A DNA stretch of 44,297 nt from an uncultured Bacteroidota bacterium (lineage in GTDB: Bacteria; Bacteroidota; Rhodothermia; Rhodothermales; Salinibacteraceae), in NCBI GenBank assembly GCA_913056185.1, contig CAJXLV010000031.1, positions 1-44,297 on the forward strand, in the 5' to 3' direction. Position numbers and translations under genes: made by a program. Shown here one piece after another: positions 17,150 to 25,129 of the stretch. The notes under the pieces were generated by a model. The model was not told the DNA's origin. It saw only the letters and a program-made list of their open reading frames with translations, and made no database searches. The stretch's first letter is position 1; each line of letters starts with the position of its first letter.

Positions 17150-17953
17150 GTGAGCATTCCCTTCCGCCCCAAGCAGAGCCTCGGCCAGAATTTCTTGCAC
17201 GACCCCAACATGGCCGAGAAGATTGTGGGGGCGCTGCGGGCACCGCCCGGGGCGCATGTGGTGGAAATCGGTGCTGGGACGGGGGTGCTCACCGAGCGGC
17301 TCGCCGAGCGGTACGACGGCCTTACGGCCCTGGAGATCGACGAGCGCGCGGTGGCGGTGCTCCGCGAGCGGCTGCCGGACGTGGACGTGCGAGAGGAAGA
17401 CGTGCGGGAGACACACTGGGCGGCCCTGGCCGACGAAAACGGCGGCCCGCTCTTCGTCCTCAGCAACACCCCGTACTACCTCACGAGCCCGATTCTCTTT
17501 TCTCTGCTGGAGCAGCGCGAGCAGGTGGCCGAGGCGGTGCTCACCATGCAGCGGGAGGTGGCCGAGCGAATTGTCGCTGAGCCCCGCACCAAGGCGTACG
17601 GCATCCTCAGCGTTCTGCTGCAGCTTTTCGCCACGCCCGAGCAGCTGTTCTCGGTGCCGCCGCAGGTCTTTTCGCCGCAGCCCGACGTCACGAGCGCGGT
17701 GGTGCGCCTCCGGTTCGAGGCTGCCGACGAGCCGGACGGGCTCGGCTTCGAGGCCGTGCGCCGCTACGTCCGCGCCGCCTTCAACCAGCGCCGCAAGATG
17801 CTCCGCAACAGCCTGCGCGCCTGGACGAAGGACCAGGGCGTGGACTTCCCGCACGACTGGGGCCGGAAGCGACCCGAGGCGCTCTCCCCCGATGCGTTTG
17901 CGACCCTCGCCCGCCACCTGGAGGCCCACGCCGATCCCGTCCCCGGCGCGTAG
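17150..17953 (+). CDS. rsmA: 16S rRNA (adenine1518/1519-N6)-dimethyltransferase
   Basis: KsgA/RsmA, which dimethylates two adjacent adenines near the 3' end of 16S rRNA late in 30S assembly. The family start KQSLGQNFLHDPNMAEKIV is followed by the SAM loop VEIGAGTGVLTERL and by NTPYYLTSPIL at the catalytic NLPYN-type motif. The middle Leu is Thr and the last Asn is Tyr. The C-terminus has PQPDVTSAVVRL and AAFNQRRKMLRNSL, also typical. The length is 267 residues. GTG 17150 is chosen since the upstream frame to 17102 is repeat sequence. It probably shares a transcript with the VWA gene or has its own promoter in the 88-base gap. Confidence 0.93.
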   Translation: MSIPFRPKQSLGQNFLHDPNMAEKIVGALRAPPGAHVVEIGAGTGVLTERLAERYDGLTALEIDERAVAVLRERLPDVDVREEDVRETHWAALADENGGPLFVLSNTPYYLTSPILFSLLEQREQVAEAVLTMQREVAERIVAEPRTKAYGILSVLLQLFATPEQLFSVPPQVFSPQPDVTSAVVRLRFEAADEPDGLGFEAVRRYVRAAFNQRRKMLRNSLRAWTKDQGVDFPHDWGRKRPEALSPDAFATLARHLEAHADPVPGA

Positions 17954-18013
17954 AAGGGCCACGGACGGAAGGGCCACGGACAGAAGGGACGCAGGGGAAA
18001 AGGGCGCAGGGGC
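17954..18013. repeat. Four 15-bp imperfect tandem repeats
   Basis: Directly after the rsmA stop codon are four head-to-tail 15-base units: 17954-17968, 17969-17983, 17984-17998 and 17999-18013. The first two, AAGGGCCACGGACGG-type, differ at one base. The next two, AAGGGACGCAGGGG-type, are more diverged. The region is noncoding and G-rich on the plus strand. Confidence 0.7.
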
Positions 18014-18127
18014 GCACAAGGGCGGCGCATGGAGGCAGGGAGCGACTCCGGGTGCGAGTCGTATGGGAGGACGGAACGAAGGCACAGGTCGCCCGCGCCG
18101 CACGTCGTCACACGCCGCCCGCCCCCA

Positions 18128-19540
18128 ATGGGTCGCCCCCGCTCTCCGTCGTCCTCGTCCCGCCCCGCAGATCCCTCCGACGGCCCGCCCCACAGCGGCC
18201 TGCTGGAGGTCGACGTGTCGGTGGTGGAGGACATCGCCGCGCTCCTCGCCGAGGGCCAGCGCGGCATGGTGCTCAATCTGGTGGCCGACCTCTATCCGGC
18301 CGACGTGGCCCTGCTGCTCCGCCGCCTGCCCGAGGAGGAGGGCCGGCAGCTCTTTCGGTGGCTGCCCCCCACGCTGGGGAGCGATGTGCTCGCGGAGATG
18401 GAAGACGCGGTGCGCGTCCGCCTGCTGGCCGGGCTGGCGCCGCCCCTTCTCGTCGACCTCATCGATGCGCTCGACACCGACGACGCGGCGGACGTGCTGG
18501 CCGACCTGCCCGACGAGCGTGCCCTGCGGGTGCTCCCGGACCTGGCGGACACCGAGGACCTGACCGAGCTCCTGGAGTACGGCGAGGAGACGGCCGGGGG
18601 GCTCATGGCGCGCGAGTATGTGGCCATCCCGCCGGACTGGACGCTCCGGGAGGCCACCGAAGAGGTGCGGCGCAGCGCCGCCGATGTGGAGGAGGTGTAC
18701 ACGGCCTACGTGGTGGACGACGGCACGCTGGTCGGCACTCTCTCGCTGAAGCACCTCCTCCTCTCGGCCGGCTCGGTGCAGGTGCGCGACGTGATGGAGA
18801 CCGACTTCATTACCGTGGCGCCGGACGTGGACCAGGAGGAGGTGAGCCGGGTGGTGCAGCGCTACGACCTCGTCTCGGTGCCCGTGGTCGACGAGGCCGG
18901 GCGCATGATGGGCCGCATCACGATCGACGACGTGGTGGACGTGATTCGGGACGAGGCGGAGGAGGACATTCAGCTCATGAGCGGCCTCACGGGGGAGGAG
19001 GAAACCGTGGACACGGCCGTGCAGGTGAGCCGGGGACGCCTGCCGTGGCTCATCATTGGGCTGGTGGGATCGGGCCTCTCCGGCACCGTCATCGGGGCCT
19101 TCGAGGCCACCTTGCAGCAGGCCGTGGTGCTGGCCACGTTTATCCCCATCGTGACGGCCATGGGCGGGAACGCGGCCGTGCAGAGTGCGGCGATTGCCGT
19201 GCAGGGGCTCGGCTCGGGCGAGCTGTGGATGTCCGACGCGTTCCGGCGCATCGGCAAAGAGATGCTCGTGGCCCTGCTCAACGGAAGCGTGGTGGCGGCG
19301 CTGCTCTGCGGCACGGTGGCGGCGCTGGGGCTGGGGCACGTGACGGCGCTCGTGGCCACGCTCGGCCTCACCATGCTGGCCGTAAGCTTTGTGGCCACCA
19401 CCAACGGGGCCCTTATTCCGTTCCTGCTCACGTGGCTCGGGGTGGACCCGGCCAGCGCCATGGGCCCGTTCGTGACGACGCTCAACGACATCCTGGGCCT
19501 CGCCATCTACTTCCTCATCGCCACTGGGCTGTACCTGTGA
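18128..19540 (+). CDS. mgtE: Magnesium transporter MgtE
   Basis: Mg2+ channel/transporter of the inner membrane, 470 residues. Order: an N-terminal helical MgtE_N domain (about 30-155), a CBS pair (about 160-285; TADFITV-like and VPVVDEAGRMMGRIT segments), then five membrane helices (about 305-470). The membrane part has the signatures FIPIVTAMGGNAAVQS and GVDPASAMGPFVTTLNDILG; the Asp of VDPA matches the pore Asp known from Thermus MgtE. ATG 18128 gives a short Ser/Pro-rich lead before the domain. Gating by cytosolic Mg2+ through the N and CBS domains is family knowledge. It is convergent with the DUF1499 gene. Confidence 0.94.
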   Translation: MGRPRSPSSSSRPADPSDGPPHSGLLEVDVSVVEDIAALLAEGQRGMVLNLVADLYPADVALLLRRLPEEEGRQLFRWLPPTLGSDVLAEMEDAVRVRLLAGLAPPLLVDLIDALDTDDAADVLADLPDERALRVLPDLADTEDLTELLEYGEETAGGLMAREYVAIPPDWTLREATEEVRRSAADVEEVYTAYVVDDGTLVGTLSLKHLLLSAGSVQVRDVMETDFITVAPDVDQEEVSRVVQRYDLVSVPVVDEAGRMMGRITIDDVVDVIRDEAEEDIQLMSGLTGEEETVDTAVQVSRGRLPWLIIGLVGSGLSGTVIGAFEATLQQAVVLATFIPIVTAMGGNAAVQSAAIAVQGLGSGELWMSDAFRRIGKEMLVALLNGSVVAALLCGTVAALGLGHVTALVATLGLTMLAVSFVATTNGALIPFLLTWLGVDPASAMGPFVTTLNDILGLAIYFLIATGLYL

Positions 19541-19595
19541 GGCGTCTGCTGAGGGGCCTGCTGAGGGATCTGCGCGGGCGGTCGCTTGCCGCTGC

Positions 19596-20099
19596 CTACG
19601 GCCGTTCGCGCACGGCCGTCTCCACCGCCGCCAGCAGGCGCTCCACCCGCCGCCGATTGACCCCCAGGTCGCTGTAGCCCACCCGGCTGGCGCTGCGGAC
19701 AAACAGCACGCTCCCGGCGTCCTCGCGGCCGGCGTCCTCCCGGGGCGCGACCTCCACGGCCACGTCGTCCTTAAAGACCAGCGCCACGCGGTACACGGCC
19801 TCCGCCCGGCGGGCCGCCGTCCCATCGGGCAGGCGCAGCGCAACGGGGCCCAGGGCGTCGAGGGCCTGCCGGGCCGCCCGAAAAAGCGAATCCGCCGGCA
19901 CATCGTACGGCACTGCGCGGCGCTCGCAGTTTGGCGACGCCGGACAGGGCGGAAGCGGGTTCTCGGGGCGGGGCTGGGCGGTGGACACGGACGGAAGCAG
20001 AAGGGCGACGAGAAGAAGAAGCCCGGAGACGGAGCGGCGCCACTTCGGGCGCGCTGTTGATGACGGCACGGGGGCCGAGGGCAGACAAGACGAGTGCAT
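19596..20099 (-). CDS. DUF1499 domain-containing exported protein
   Basis: Protein of 167 residues with a probable signal peptide (hydrophobic VSGLLLLVALLLPSVSTA, cleavage after about residue 41). It then has PPCPASPNCERR, the hallmark CPxSPNC cysteine pair of DUF1499, and the family's later VEVAP and SRVGYSDLGVNRRRVERL segments. Its function is unknown. It begins 32 bases after the ccmE stop on the same strand, so it is probably cotranscribed with the ccm genes. Confidence 0.82.
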   Translation of the reverse strand: MHSSCLPSAPVPSSTARPKWRRSVSGLLLLVALLLPSVSTAQPRPENPLPPCPASPNCERRAVPYDVPADSLFRAARQALDALGPVALRLPDGTAARRAEAVYRVALVFKDDVAVEVAPREDAGREDAGSVLFVRSASRVGYSDLGVNRRRVERLLAAVETAVRERP

Positions 20100-20131
20100 C
20101 ACGGAAGGCCCCACAACGCGACGGGCCGGCG

Positions 20132-20560
20132 CTACTGCCGGGCAGAAGCGGAGGGCTGCGGGTTGGAGGAGCGGCTGGCTTGTTGCTGAAGGCCCTTCGT
20201 CTCGTTGTACTTCGAGGGGCACTTCACGAGAATGTTGTCGGCCACGAAGACGCCGTCCTGCGTGCGCCCCTGCACCACCAGCTGCTCGGCCTCTTCAAAA
20301 TTGGCCGGCTTGGGGTTGTTGTACCGCACCTTGTGCACGGCCCCGCTCTCGTCGCGCATGTAGAACGTGAAGACATTTTGCGCGCGGCTGTAGTGGGTGG
20401 GGCGGCCGTCGGCCCAGTTGCCCACCACGTGCGCCGAGGCGCCCGTGCGGGCCGCCTGTTCAAAGTTCATGTACCCGCCCACCTGACTGCCAAAGTTCAC
20501 AAACAGCACGGCCCCAAAGCCAAACATGGCGGCCAGTCCGAGAATGGTTTTCCACTTCAT
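20132..20560 (-). CDS. ccmE: Cytochrome c maturation protein CcmE, Cys-type
   Basis: Haem chaperone of the system I cytochrome c maturation pathway, anchored in the inner membrane with a periplasmic beta-barrel. It has one N-terminal membrane helix (about 5-23), then a CcmE barrel (GNWADGR, FYMRDESGAVHKVRYNN, LVVQGRTQDGVF). The covalent haem site is NILVKCPSKYNE at about 110-121. The usual HxxxY is CxxxY here (C114, Y118), as in the Cys-type CcmE of archaea and Desulfovibrio. The length is 142 residues with a Gln/Ser-rich tail. ATG 20560 is used; the upstream frame to 20590 adds ten residues without family character. Confidence 0.92.
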   Translation of the reverse strand: MKWKTILGLAAMFGFGAVLFVNFGSQVGGYMNFEQAARTGASAHVVGNWADGRPTHYSRAQNVFTFYMRDESGAVHKVRYNNPKPANFEEAEQLVVQGRTQDGVFVADNILVKCPSKYNETKGLQQQASRSSNPQPSASARQ

Positions 20561-20705
20561 GGGAGGGCGAAGGTCTGCGAAGAAAAACAACAGGGACGCC
20601 GAATCTGCGTCCGGCGATGGAGGAGCGTGGGCGTCCCGGGACTCCCCCGTGCCCCGTCGGCCGTCCGTGCTGAGCAGAGGCCGAACAGAGCACGCAAAAC
20701 GTATG

Positions 20706-20984
20706 CTACTCGTCCTTTGGAATGTCCCGATCGAGGCGCCGTTCCAGTCGGTCGATCTTGCGATCAGTGCGAAAGAGCACCGTCACGAGGCCGATCCAGA
20801 TCAGCAGCACCACGGCCAGCACCACGTAGATCTTCCCGCCCTGGCCCATGAGGCGGTCGAGCCCCTCCGGGGCCTGCTCCACCGGCTGCTCCGCCCACGT
20901 GCTGTCGTAGGCCGCCGCCGTGTCGGGGCGTTCCTGGGCCGGCCGGGGCGCGGGGGCGTCGGGCCGGAGCGGATGAATCGTCAT
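20706..20984 (-). CDS. ccmD: CcmD-like small membrane protein
   Basis: Small protein of 92 residues: a Pro/Ala-rich N-terminal half, then one membrane helix (KIYVVLAVVLLIWIGLVTVL, about 51-70), then a charged heptad tail (RTDRKIDRLERRLDRDIPKDE). The helix plus basic/acidic tail and the position between ccmC and ccmE identify a CcmD-family member, which in known systems helps release haem-bound CcmE from CcmABC. The N-terminal extension is longer than in E. coli CcmD. It lies 64 bases after the ccmC stop and 145 bases before the ccmE start. Confidence 0.78.
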   Translation of the reverse strand: MTIHPLRPDAPAPRPAQERPDTAAAYDSTWAEQPVEQAPEGLDRLMGQGGKIYVVLAVVLLIWIGLVTVLFRTDRKIDRLERRLDRDIPKDE

Positions 20985-21048
20985 GGGAGGCAGGGCGGGG
21001 CAAAGGGCGAGGAAAGACACAGGGCGAGGAAAAACGCAGGACGAGGGC

Positions 21049-21798
21049 CTACCGGTGCGGGGCCGGCTCAGGCTCGGGGGCGCCGTCCGGGGCGCGCACC
21101 GCCTCCCGCAGCCAGGCCAGGCGCACCCGCTGGGTGTACAGCAGCCAGGCCAGCCCCAGAAAAGCCAGCACCGACGGGTAAAAGACCCACCGCATGGCCG
21201 GAGCGAGGTCCGTCTGGCTAAACGCCGGGCTGCCCTCGCCGCCGGGGTGGAGGCTCGGCATCTGGCGCGGCAGGATGTAGAGCAGAAACGGCATCGTGAC
21301 GACCGCGAACAGGTTGTAGACCGCCGCGATGCGGCCCCGGTCCTTCGGCGCGTCGATCGCGTCGCGCAGGACAAAGTACCCGCCGTAGATGAGCAGCAGC
21401 ACCGCCGCCATGGACTGCTTGGGGTCAAAATTCCACCACACCCCGGTGCCCTCGTACCACGTAAAGCGCGCCCACACCATGCCGGTGACAATCCCGAGCC
21501 CCCCAAAGATGAGGGCGATGCGGGCCGCCTCGCGGGCCCGGAGGTCGCGCACGCGGGCTCCGCTGCGCAGGTAGCGGGCCGAGTGGTAGGCCGAGACGAC
21601 GGTGGCCGCCATCAGCGAGAACCACATGGGCACATGAAAATAGAGATTCCGCGCCGACTGCTCCAGGATGTCCAGCTGCGGAATCGTGCCCAGAAAGCCC
21701 GCGACGACAACGCCCGTCAGCGTCACCACCACGAGCCCGCGCACCCCGCGGTACAGCCGGCGGCGGACCGGGAGGGCCGTGTGGGCAGAAGAAGACAT
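21049..21798 (-). CDS. ccmC: Haem exporter CcmC
   Basis: Inner-membrane haem handling protein with six predicted helices, 249 residues. The WWD motif region reads GTGVWWNFDPKQSM (about 118-130). The two haem-ligand histidines are in NLYFHVPMWF (H55) and PSLHPGG (H184). CcmC passes haem to CcmE. ATG 21798 is chosen since it starts the basic N-terminus VRRRLYRGVRG just before helix 1; the open frame upstream (to 22026) is not membrane-like. It is 228 bases downstream of ccmB. Confidence 0.94.
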   Translation of the reverse strand: MSSSAHTALPVRRRLYRGVRGLVVVTLTGVVVAGFLGTIPQLDILEQSARNLYFHVPMWFSLMAATVVSAYHSARYLRSGARVRDLRAREAARIALIFGGLGIVTGMVWARFTWYEGTGVWWNFDPKQSMAAVLLLIYGGYFVLRDAIDAPKDRGRIAAVYNLFAVVTMPFLLYILPRQMPSLHPGGEGSPAFSQTDLAPAMRWVFYPSVLAFLGLAWLLYTQRVRLAWLREAVRAPDGAPEPEPAPHR

Positions 21799-22026
21799 AG
21801 CGGTAGGGAATCGGCCAAAAGAATCACTCACTGGTACGATGCAAAAAGTAGCGGCTTTCCGCAGCGCGGCTGAATTCGCCCAACGTTCAAGGCCCCGAGA
21901 CGGCCAGCGCACCGGTCGGCACACCATGCACGAGATGCAACACACCACGTGCGAGACACGCATGATTTGCCATGAGGAGTGATCCCGCGCCCCGGCTGTC
22001 CCCACACGCCTCCTCGTTCGCCCCAC

Positions 22027-22695
22027 TCATTCGTCCCATACATAATCGAACAGCAGGACGGCCGCCGAGAGAGTCGCGCCCGCAAACCCCACGAGCGTCA
22101 GGAGCTCATCCTGCGCCGCCATCCACCGCTGGCCAATCAGCGCCTTGCGCGTGGCGCCCACCCCCGACACCAGCAGCGGCACCAGCAGCGGCAGCAGCAG
22201 CACCGGAAGCAGGGGCCCGCCCCCCGAGGCCCGCGCCACCAGGGCCGACAGCAGCGTCGTGACGCCCGTCAGCCCCACCGCCCCCAGCGCCAGCGTGCCC
22301 ACGAACAGGCCCGGCGAGCCCACCGAGCTGCCCAGCAGGAGCAGAAAGACGCCCGTGGCCACGACCGTGAGCAGGCCCACCAGGCCGAGGTTAAAGAGCA
22401 GCTTTCCGGCAAACACCATGCTCGCCCGCGTGTGCAGCCGCAGCAGGAGCGCCGTCTTGCCCTCGTACTCCGCCACGAACGAGCGCCCCAGCCCGATGGA
22501 GGCGGCAAACAGAAGCACAATCCACAGCAGCGCCGCCCGCACCCGGGCACTCACCGGCTGCGGCCCAATGGCAAACGCAATGAGCAGCAGGGCCCCAAGC
22601 GCAAACAAAAGCAGCGTGTTGGCGGCGTACCGGCTCCGCAGCTCGATGCGCAGGTCCTTGCGAAAAATTGCCCAGGCACCGGCCAGCCAGTCCAT
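22027..22695 (-). CDS. ccmB: Haem exporter permease CcmB
   Basis: Membrane subunit of the CcmAB ABC complex, 222 residues and six predicted helices. The start WAIFRKDLRIELRSRYA is the typical CcmB N-terminus, followed by FVAEYEGKTALLLRL and a Leu-rich block LLPVLLLPLLVPLLVSGV. It is first in the minus-strand ccmBCDE run. The ATPase gene ccmA, usually directly upstream, is absent: the next gene is divergent. So ccmA must be elsewhere or another ATPase serves. Confidence 0.92.
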   Translation of the reverse strand: MDWLAGAWAIFRKDLRIELRSRYAANTLLLFALGALLLIAFAIGPQPVSARVRAALLWIVLLFAASIGLGRSFVAEYEGKTALLLRLHTRASMVFAGKLLFNLGLVGLLTVVATGVFLLLLGSSVGSPGLFVGTLALGAVGLTGVTTLLSALVARASGGGPLLPVLLLPLLVPLLVSGVGATRKALIGQRWMAAQDELLTLVGFAGATLSAAVLLFDYVWDE

Positions 22696-22861
22696 AGGGA
22701 GCGGGGAAGGGAAACAAACAGACAGGCGAGCACAACTCTCGTTGCGTCGGAATGAGAGAAAAAATAGAGGGACAAGAATGGAAAATCGATTCTCTGTCCG
22801 CTATTCTCGGACTCCTTCCACGATCCACGAACCGACATGAGGACTTGCTGCCTCTTCTCCC

Positions 22862-23833
22862 ATGAGTGATGTTTCTCCGGACGCTGTTCTCGGTGCCCTC
22901 CTCGGCACGGCCGTCGGCGATGCCCTGGGCATGCCCATCGAGGGCCTGAGCCACCAGAACGTGCGCACATACTACAAAGGCATTAAAGAATACCGGGACG
23001 ACGACCAGCGGGGCGACCTGGAGGCGGGGCAGTGGACCGACGACACGCAGATGACCTTTGCCCTTGCCCGAGCGCTCGCTGCGCACCCCGCGGCGCCGGA
23101 CCGGTGGCCCGACGCCGCGGCCGAGGCCTACGTGGCCCTTCGCCCAGAGGCGCGCCGCTGGGGCCAAACCACGACCACCGCCGTGGACCGCCTTGCCGAG
23201 GGGGCGTCCCCCTCCGCGTCTGGCGTCCCCGACCGCCCCACCGACGGCGCCGCCATGCGGGCTGCGCCGCTCGGGGCCTGGTGGGCCGCCCGCGACGCGG
23301 ACCGCGCCGAGGCGTTTGCGGCGATCCGTCCCGTCCTGGCCGTCACGCACCACCACCCCGTGGCCCTCGTGGCGGGGTGGGGCCAGGCCGCTGCGGTGCG
23401 CCGGCTCCTGCCCCACTCCCCCGATGCCCTCTCGCGCGAGGCGTTCTGGGACGGGCTCCTCGACACCACGCGCTGGGCCGAGGCGCGCCTGGAGGCCGAC
23501 GATCGGGTCTCGCGCCGCCTGGCCGCCCTTGCGGACCGGCTCGATGCCTTCCCCCTCGACCTCCGCGACGCCTGCGACGGGGTGGGCGTGCGGGCCGACG
23601 AGGCGTGGCCCTACGCCTGTGCCATGGTGGCCCGCCGCCCGCACCTGCTCGAAAATACGCTCCTCTCCGGCATCAACGTAGGGGGCGACGCCGACACCAC
23701 CGGGGCCATGATGGGGGCCATGCTCGGCGCCCTCCACGGCTGGACCGCGTTTCCCGACGAGTGGAAAGACGGGCTGGAAGACGCTGGGCGGCTGGAGGAC
23801 GAGGCACAAGCGTTCATCGACGCGCTTCTGTGA
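22862..23833 (+). CDS. ADP-ribosylglycohydrolase family protein
   Basis: Cytoplasmic hydrolase of the ADP-ribosyl-[dinitrogen reductase] glycohydrolase (ARH/DraG) family, 323 residues. The di-metal site motifs are intact: GTAVGDALGMPIEG (14-27), WTDDTQM (58-64) and GGDADTTGAMMGAM (D276, D278). Such enzymes remove ADP-ribose from proteins, nucleic acids or small molecules; the target here is unknown. No nitrogenase gene or ADP-ribosyltransferase is near. It is divergent from ccmB across a 166-base AT-richer gap that probably holds both promoters. Confidence 0.92.
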   Translation: MSDVSPDAVLGALLGTAVGDALGMPIEGLSHQNVRTYYKGIKEYRDDDQRGDLEAGQWTDDTQMTFALARALAAHPAAPDRWPDAAAEAYVALRPEARRWGQTTTTAVDRLAEGASPSASGVPDRPTDGAAMRAAPLGAWWAARDADRAEAFAAIRPVLAVTHHHPVALVAGWGQAAAVRRLLPHSPDALSREAFWDGLLDTTRWAEARLEADDRVSRRLAALADRLDAFPLDLRDACDGVGVRADEAWPYACAMVARRPHLLENTLLSGINVGGDADTTGAMMGAMLGALHGWTAFPDEWKDGLEDAGRLEDEAQAFIDALL

Positions 23834-23867
23834 CCCCCGAAGTGCGTTCGAGCAGATTCTTGCGGAA

Positions 23868-23905
23868 TCCGGTCATTTCGACCGGAGGGCGCCAAACAGG
23901 CGCCC
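23868..23905. repeat. Two abutting 19-base hairpins (REP-like or bidirectional terminator)
   Basis: Hairpin 1 (23868-23886) has arms TCCGGTC and GACCGGA with a 5-base loop. Hairpin 2 (23887-23905) has arms GGGCGCC and GGCGCCC with a 5-base loop. Both stems are perfect 7-mers and they touch with no spacer. They lie between convergent genes. The following GGAGTGGAGAAATCTTC resembles a dispersed intergenic repeat I have seen in related genomes. Confidence 0.7.
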
Positions 23906-23964
23906 GGAGTGGAGAAATCTTCATGTTGAATGACCAGGTATGTTTGCGACGGCTGATCCCTTTT

Positions 23965-23988
23965 CTAGAGGGAAAGCTAGAGGGAAAG
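23965..23988. repeat. Perfect 12-bp tandem duplication
   Basis: CTAGAGGGAAAG occurs twice head to tail (23965-23976, 23977-23988) in the 261-base convergent gap between the ADP-ribosylglycohydrolase and murB genes. Confidence 0.75.
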
Positions 23989-24094
23989 AACGGTCGAACG
24001 TCTCCAATCGTGCCCGTGCTTGCACGCAGGAAATGGGGGGGCGGGGAGACGGAGGGCAGCCATCCTTCTCGTCATTCCTCCCGCTGCTCCTCGT

Positions 24095-25129
24095 TTAGGA
24101 CGCTTTCGCCCGATCGGCCGCTGTCACGAGGTCGGGGTCCTTCGGGACGAACGTCGGCTCCGCGTCGGTCGGCGGGGCAAACTCGCCGACGAAGTCAATT
24201 TCCGTCTCCAGGCGGTAGCCCGTCTCGCGCTCCACCGTGTCGCGCGCCAGCTCAATGAGGGCACACACGTCCGCCGCCCGCGCGTCCTCGGCGTTCACAA
24301 AAATGTTGGCGTGGCGGTGCGTGATCATCGCCCCCCCAATCCGCGCGCCCTTCAGCCCGCACTCGTCGATGAGGCGCCCGGCGCCGACGCCCTCGATTTT
24401 CTTGAAGATCGATCCCACGCTCGGCTCGGTGTCCAGGGGCGGGTGCCGCTCGGCGCGCCACTGCAGGTTGGCGTCCATAATTTCGCGCATGCGAGCCCGG
24501 CTCCGCCCCCGATGCAGCTGAAAGGTCGCCGCAAGCACCACGTCGTCCCGGTCGTGCAGGATGGAGTAGTCGTAGCCGAAGTCAAAGTAGTCGGCCCCCA
24601 CCGTCTTGCGGGTGCCGTCTTCGGCAAGAATCTCGGCGGAGTGGACCGTCTCTTCCAAGAACATTGTCCGGTCCCGCTCGGGGGGCGGCGAGAGGAAGTG
24701 CAGGTTTTGCCAGAGGGCGCCGCCCACCGTGGAGGGGATGCCCACGTAGTGCTCCAATCCGGAGAGCCCGGCCGAGACGGCCCGCTCGATGAGGTCGGGG
24801 TACATGACCGCCCCACTCTCGGCGCGCACACGGTTCGTGTCGGGGTCGACGTGGAGGCTGCGGGCCCGGTTGTGGATCACGAGGCCGCGCACCCCCCGGT
24901 CGCCCACAATCACGTTGGCCCCAGTGCCGAGCAGAAAGTAGGGGACATCGTGCGTTCGTGCGGCCTGCAGTACGGCCGCCAGCTCGTCGGCCGAGCGCAC
25001 GTCGGCGTACCCGTCGGCCGTCCCGCCGAGCTGGAAGGTGGTGTGCGGGGCCAGGGGGACGTCGGCGCGGAAGCGATCCGGAGCCAGAACCTGGCGAAAC
25101 GTGCGACGTGCGGTCGGGGAAAGGGGCAT
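24095..25129 (-). CDS. murB: UDP-N-acetylenolpyruvoylglucosamine reductase
   Basis: FAD- and NADPH-dependent enzyme making UDP-N-acetylmuramate for peptidoglycan, 344 residues. It has HTTFQLGG near the start, the FAD loop LGTGANVIVGDRG, GIPSTVGGALWQN, the catalytic Ser region EPSVGSIFKKIEG, AGRLIDECGLKG, and a C-terminal GYRLETEIDFVGEF with the catalytic Glu. ATG 25129 (MPLSPTARR) is preferred; ATG 25147 and 25171 are in-frame alternatives. The tail after the catalytic Glu is about 30 residues of Pro/Asp-rich sequence. It is transcribed alone. Confidence 0.93.
   Translation of the reverse strand: MPLSPTARRTFRQVLAPDRFRADVPLAPHTTFQLGGTADGYADVRSADELAAVLQAARTHDVPYFLLGTGANVIVGDRGVRGLVIHNRARSLHVDPDTNRVRAESGAVMYPDLIERAVSAGLSGLEHYVGIPSTVGGALWQNLHFLSPPPERDRTMFLEETVHSAEILAEDGTRKTVGADYFDFGYDYSILHDRDDVVLAATFQLHRGRSRARMREIMDANLQWRAERHPPLDTEPSVGSIFKKIEGVGAGRLIDECGLKGARIGGAMITHRHANIFVNAEDARAADVCALIELARDTVERETGYRLETEIDFVGEFAPPTDAEPTFVPKDPDLVTAADRAKAS

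Noticed and set aside
16958..19903. 981-codon minus-strand frame opposite rsmA and mgtE
   Set aside because: Shadow of two well-supported plus-strand genes; no family motif.
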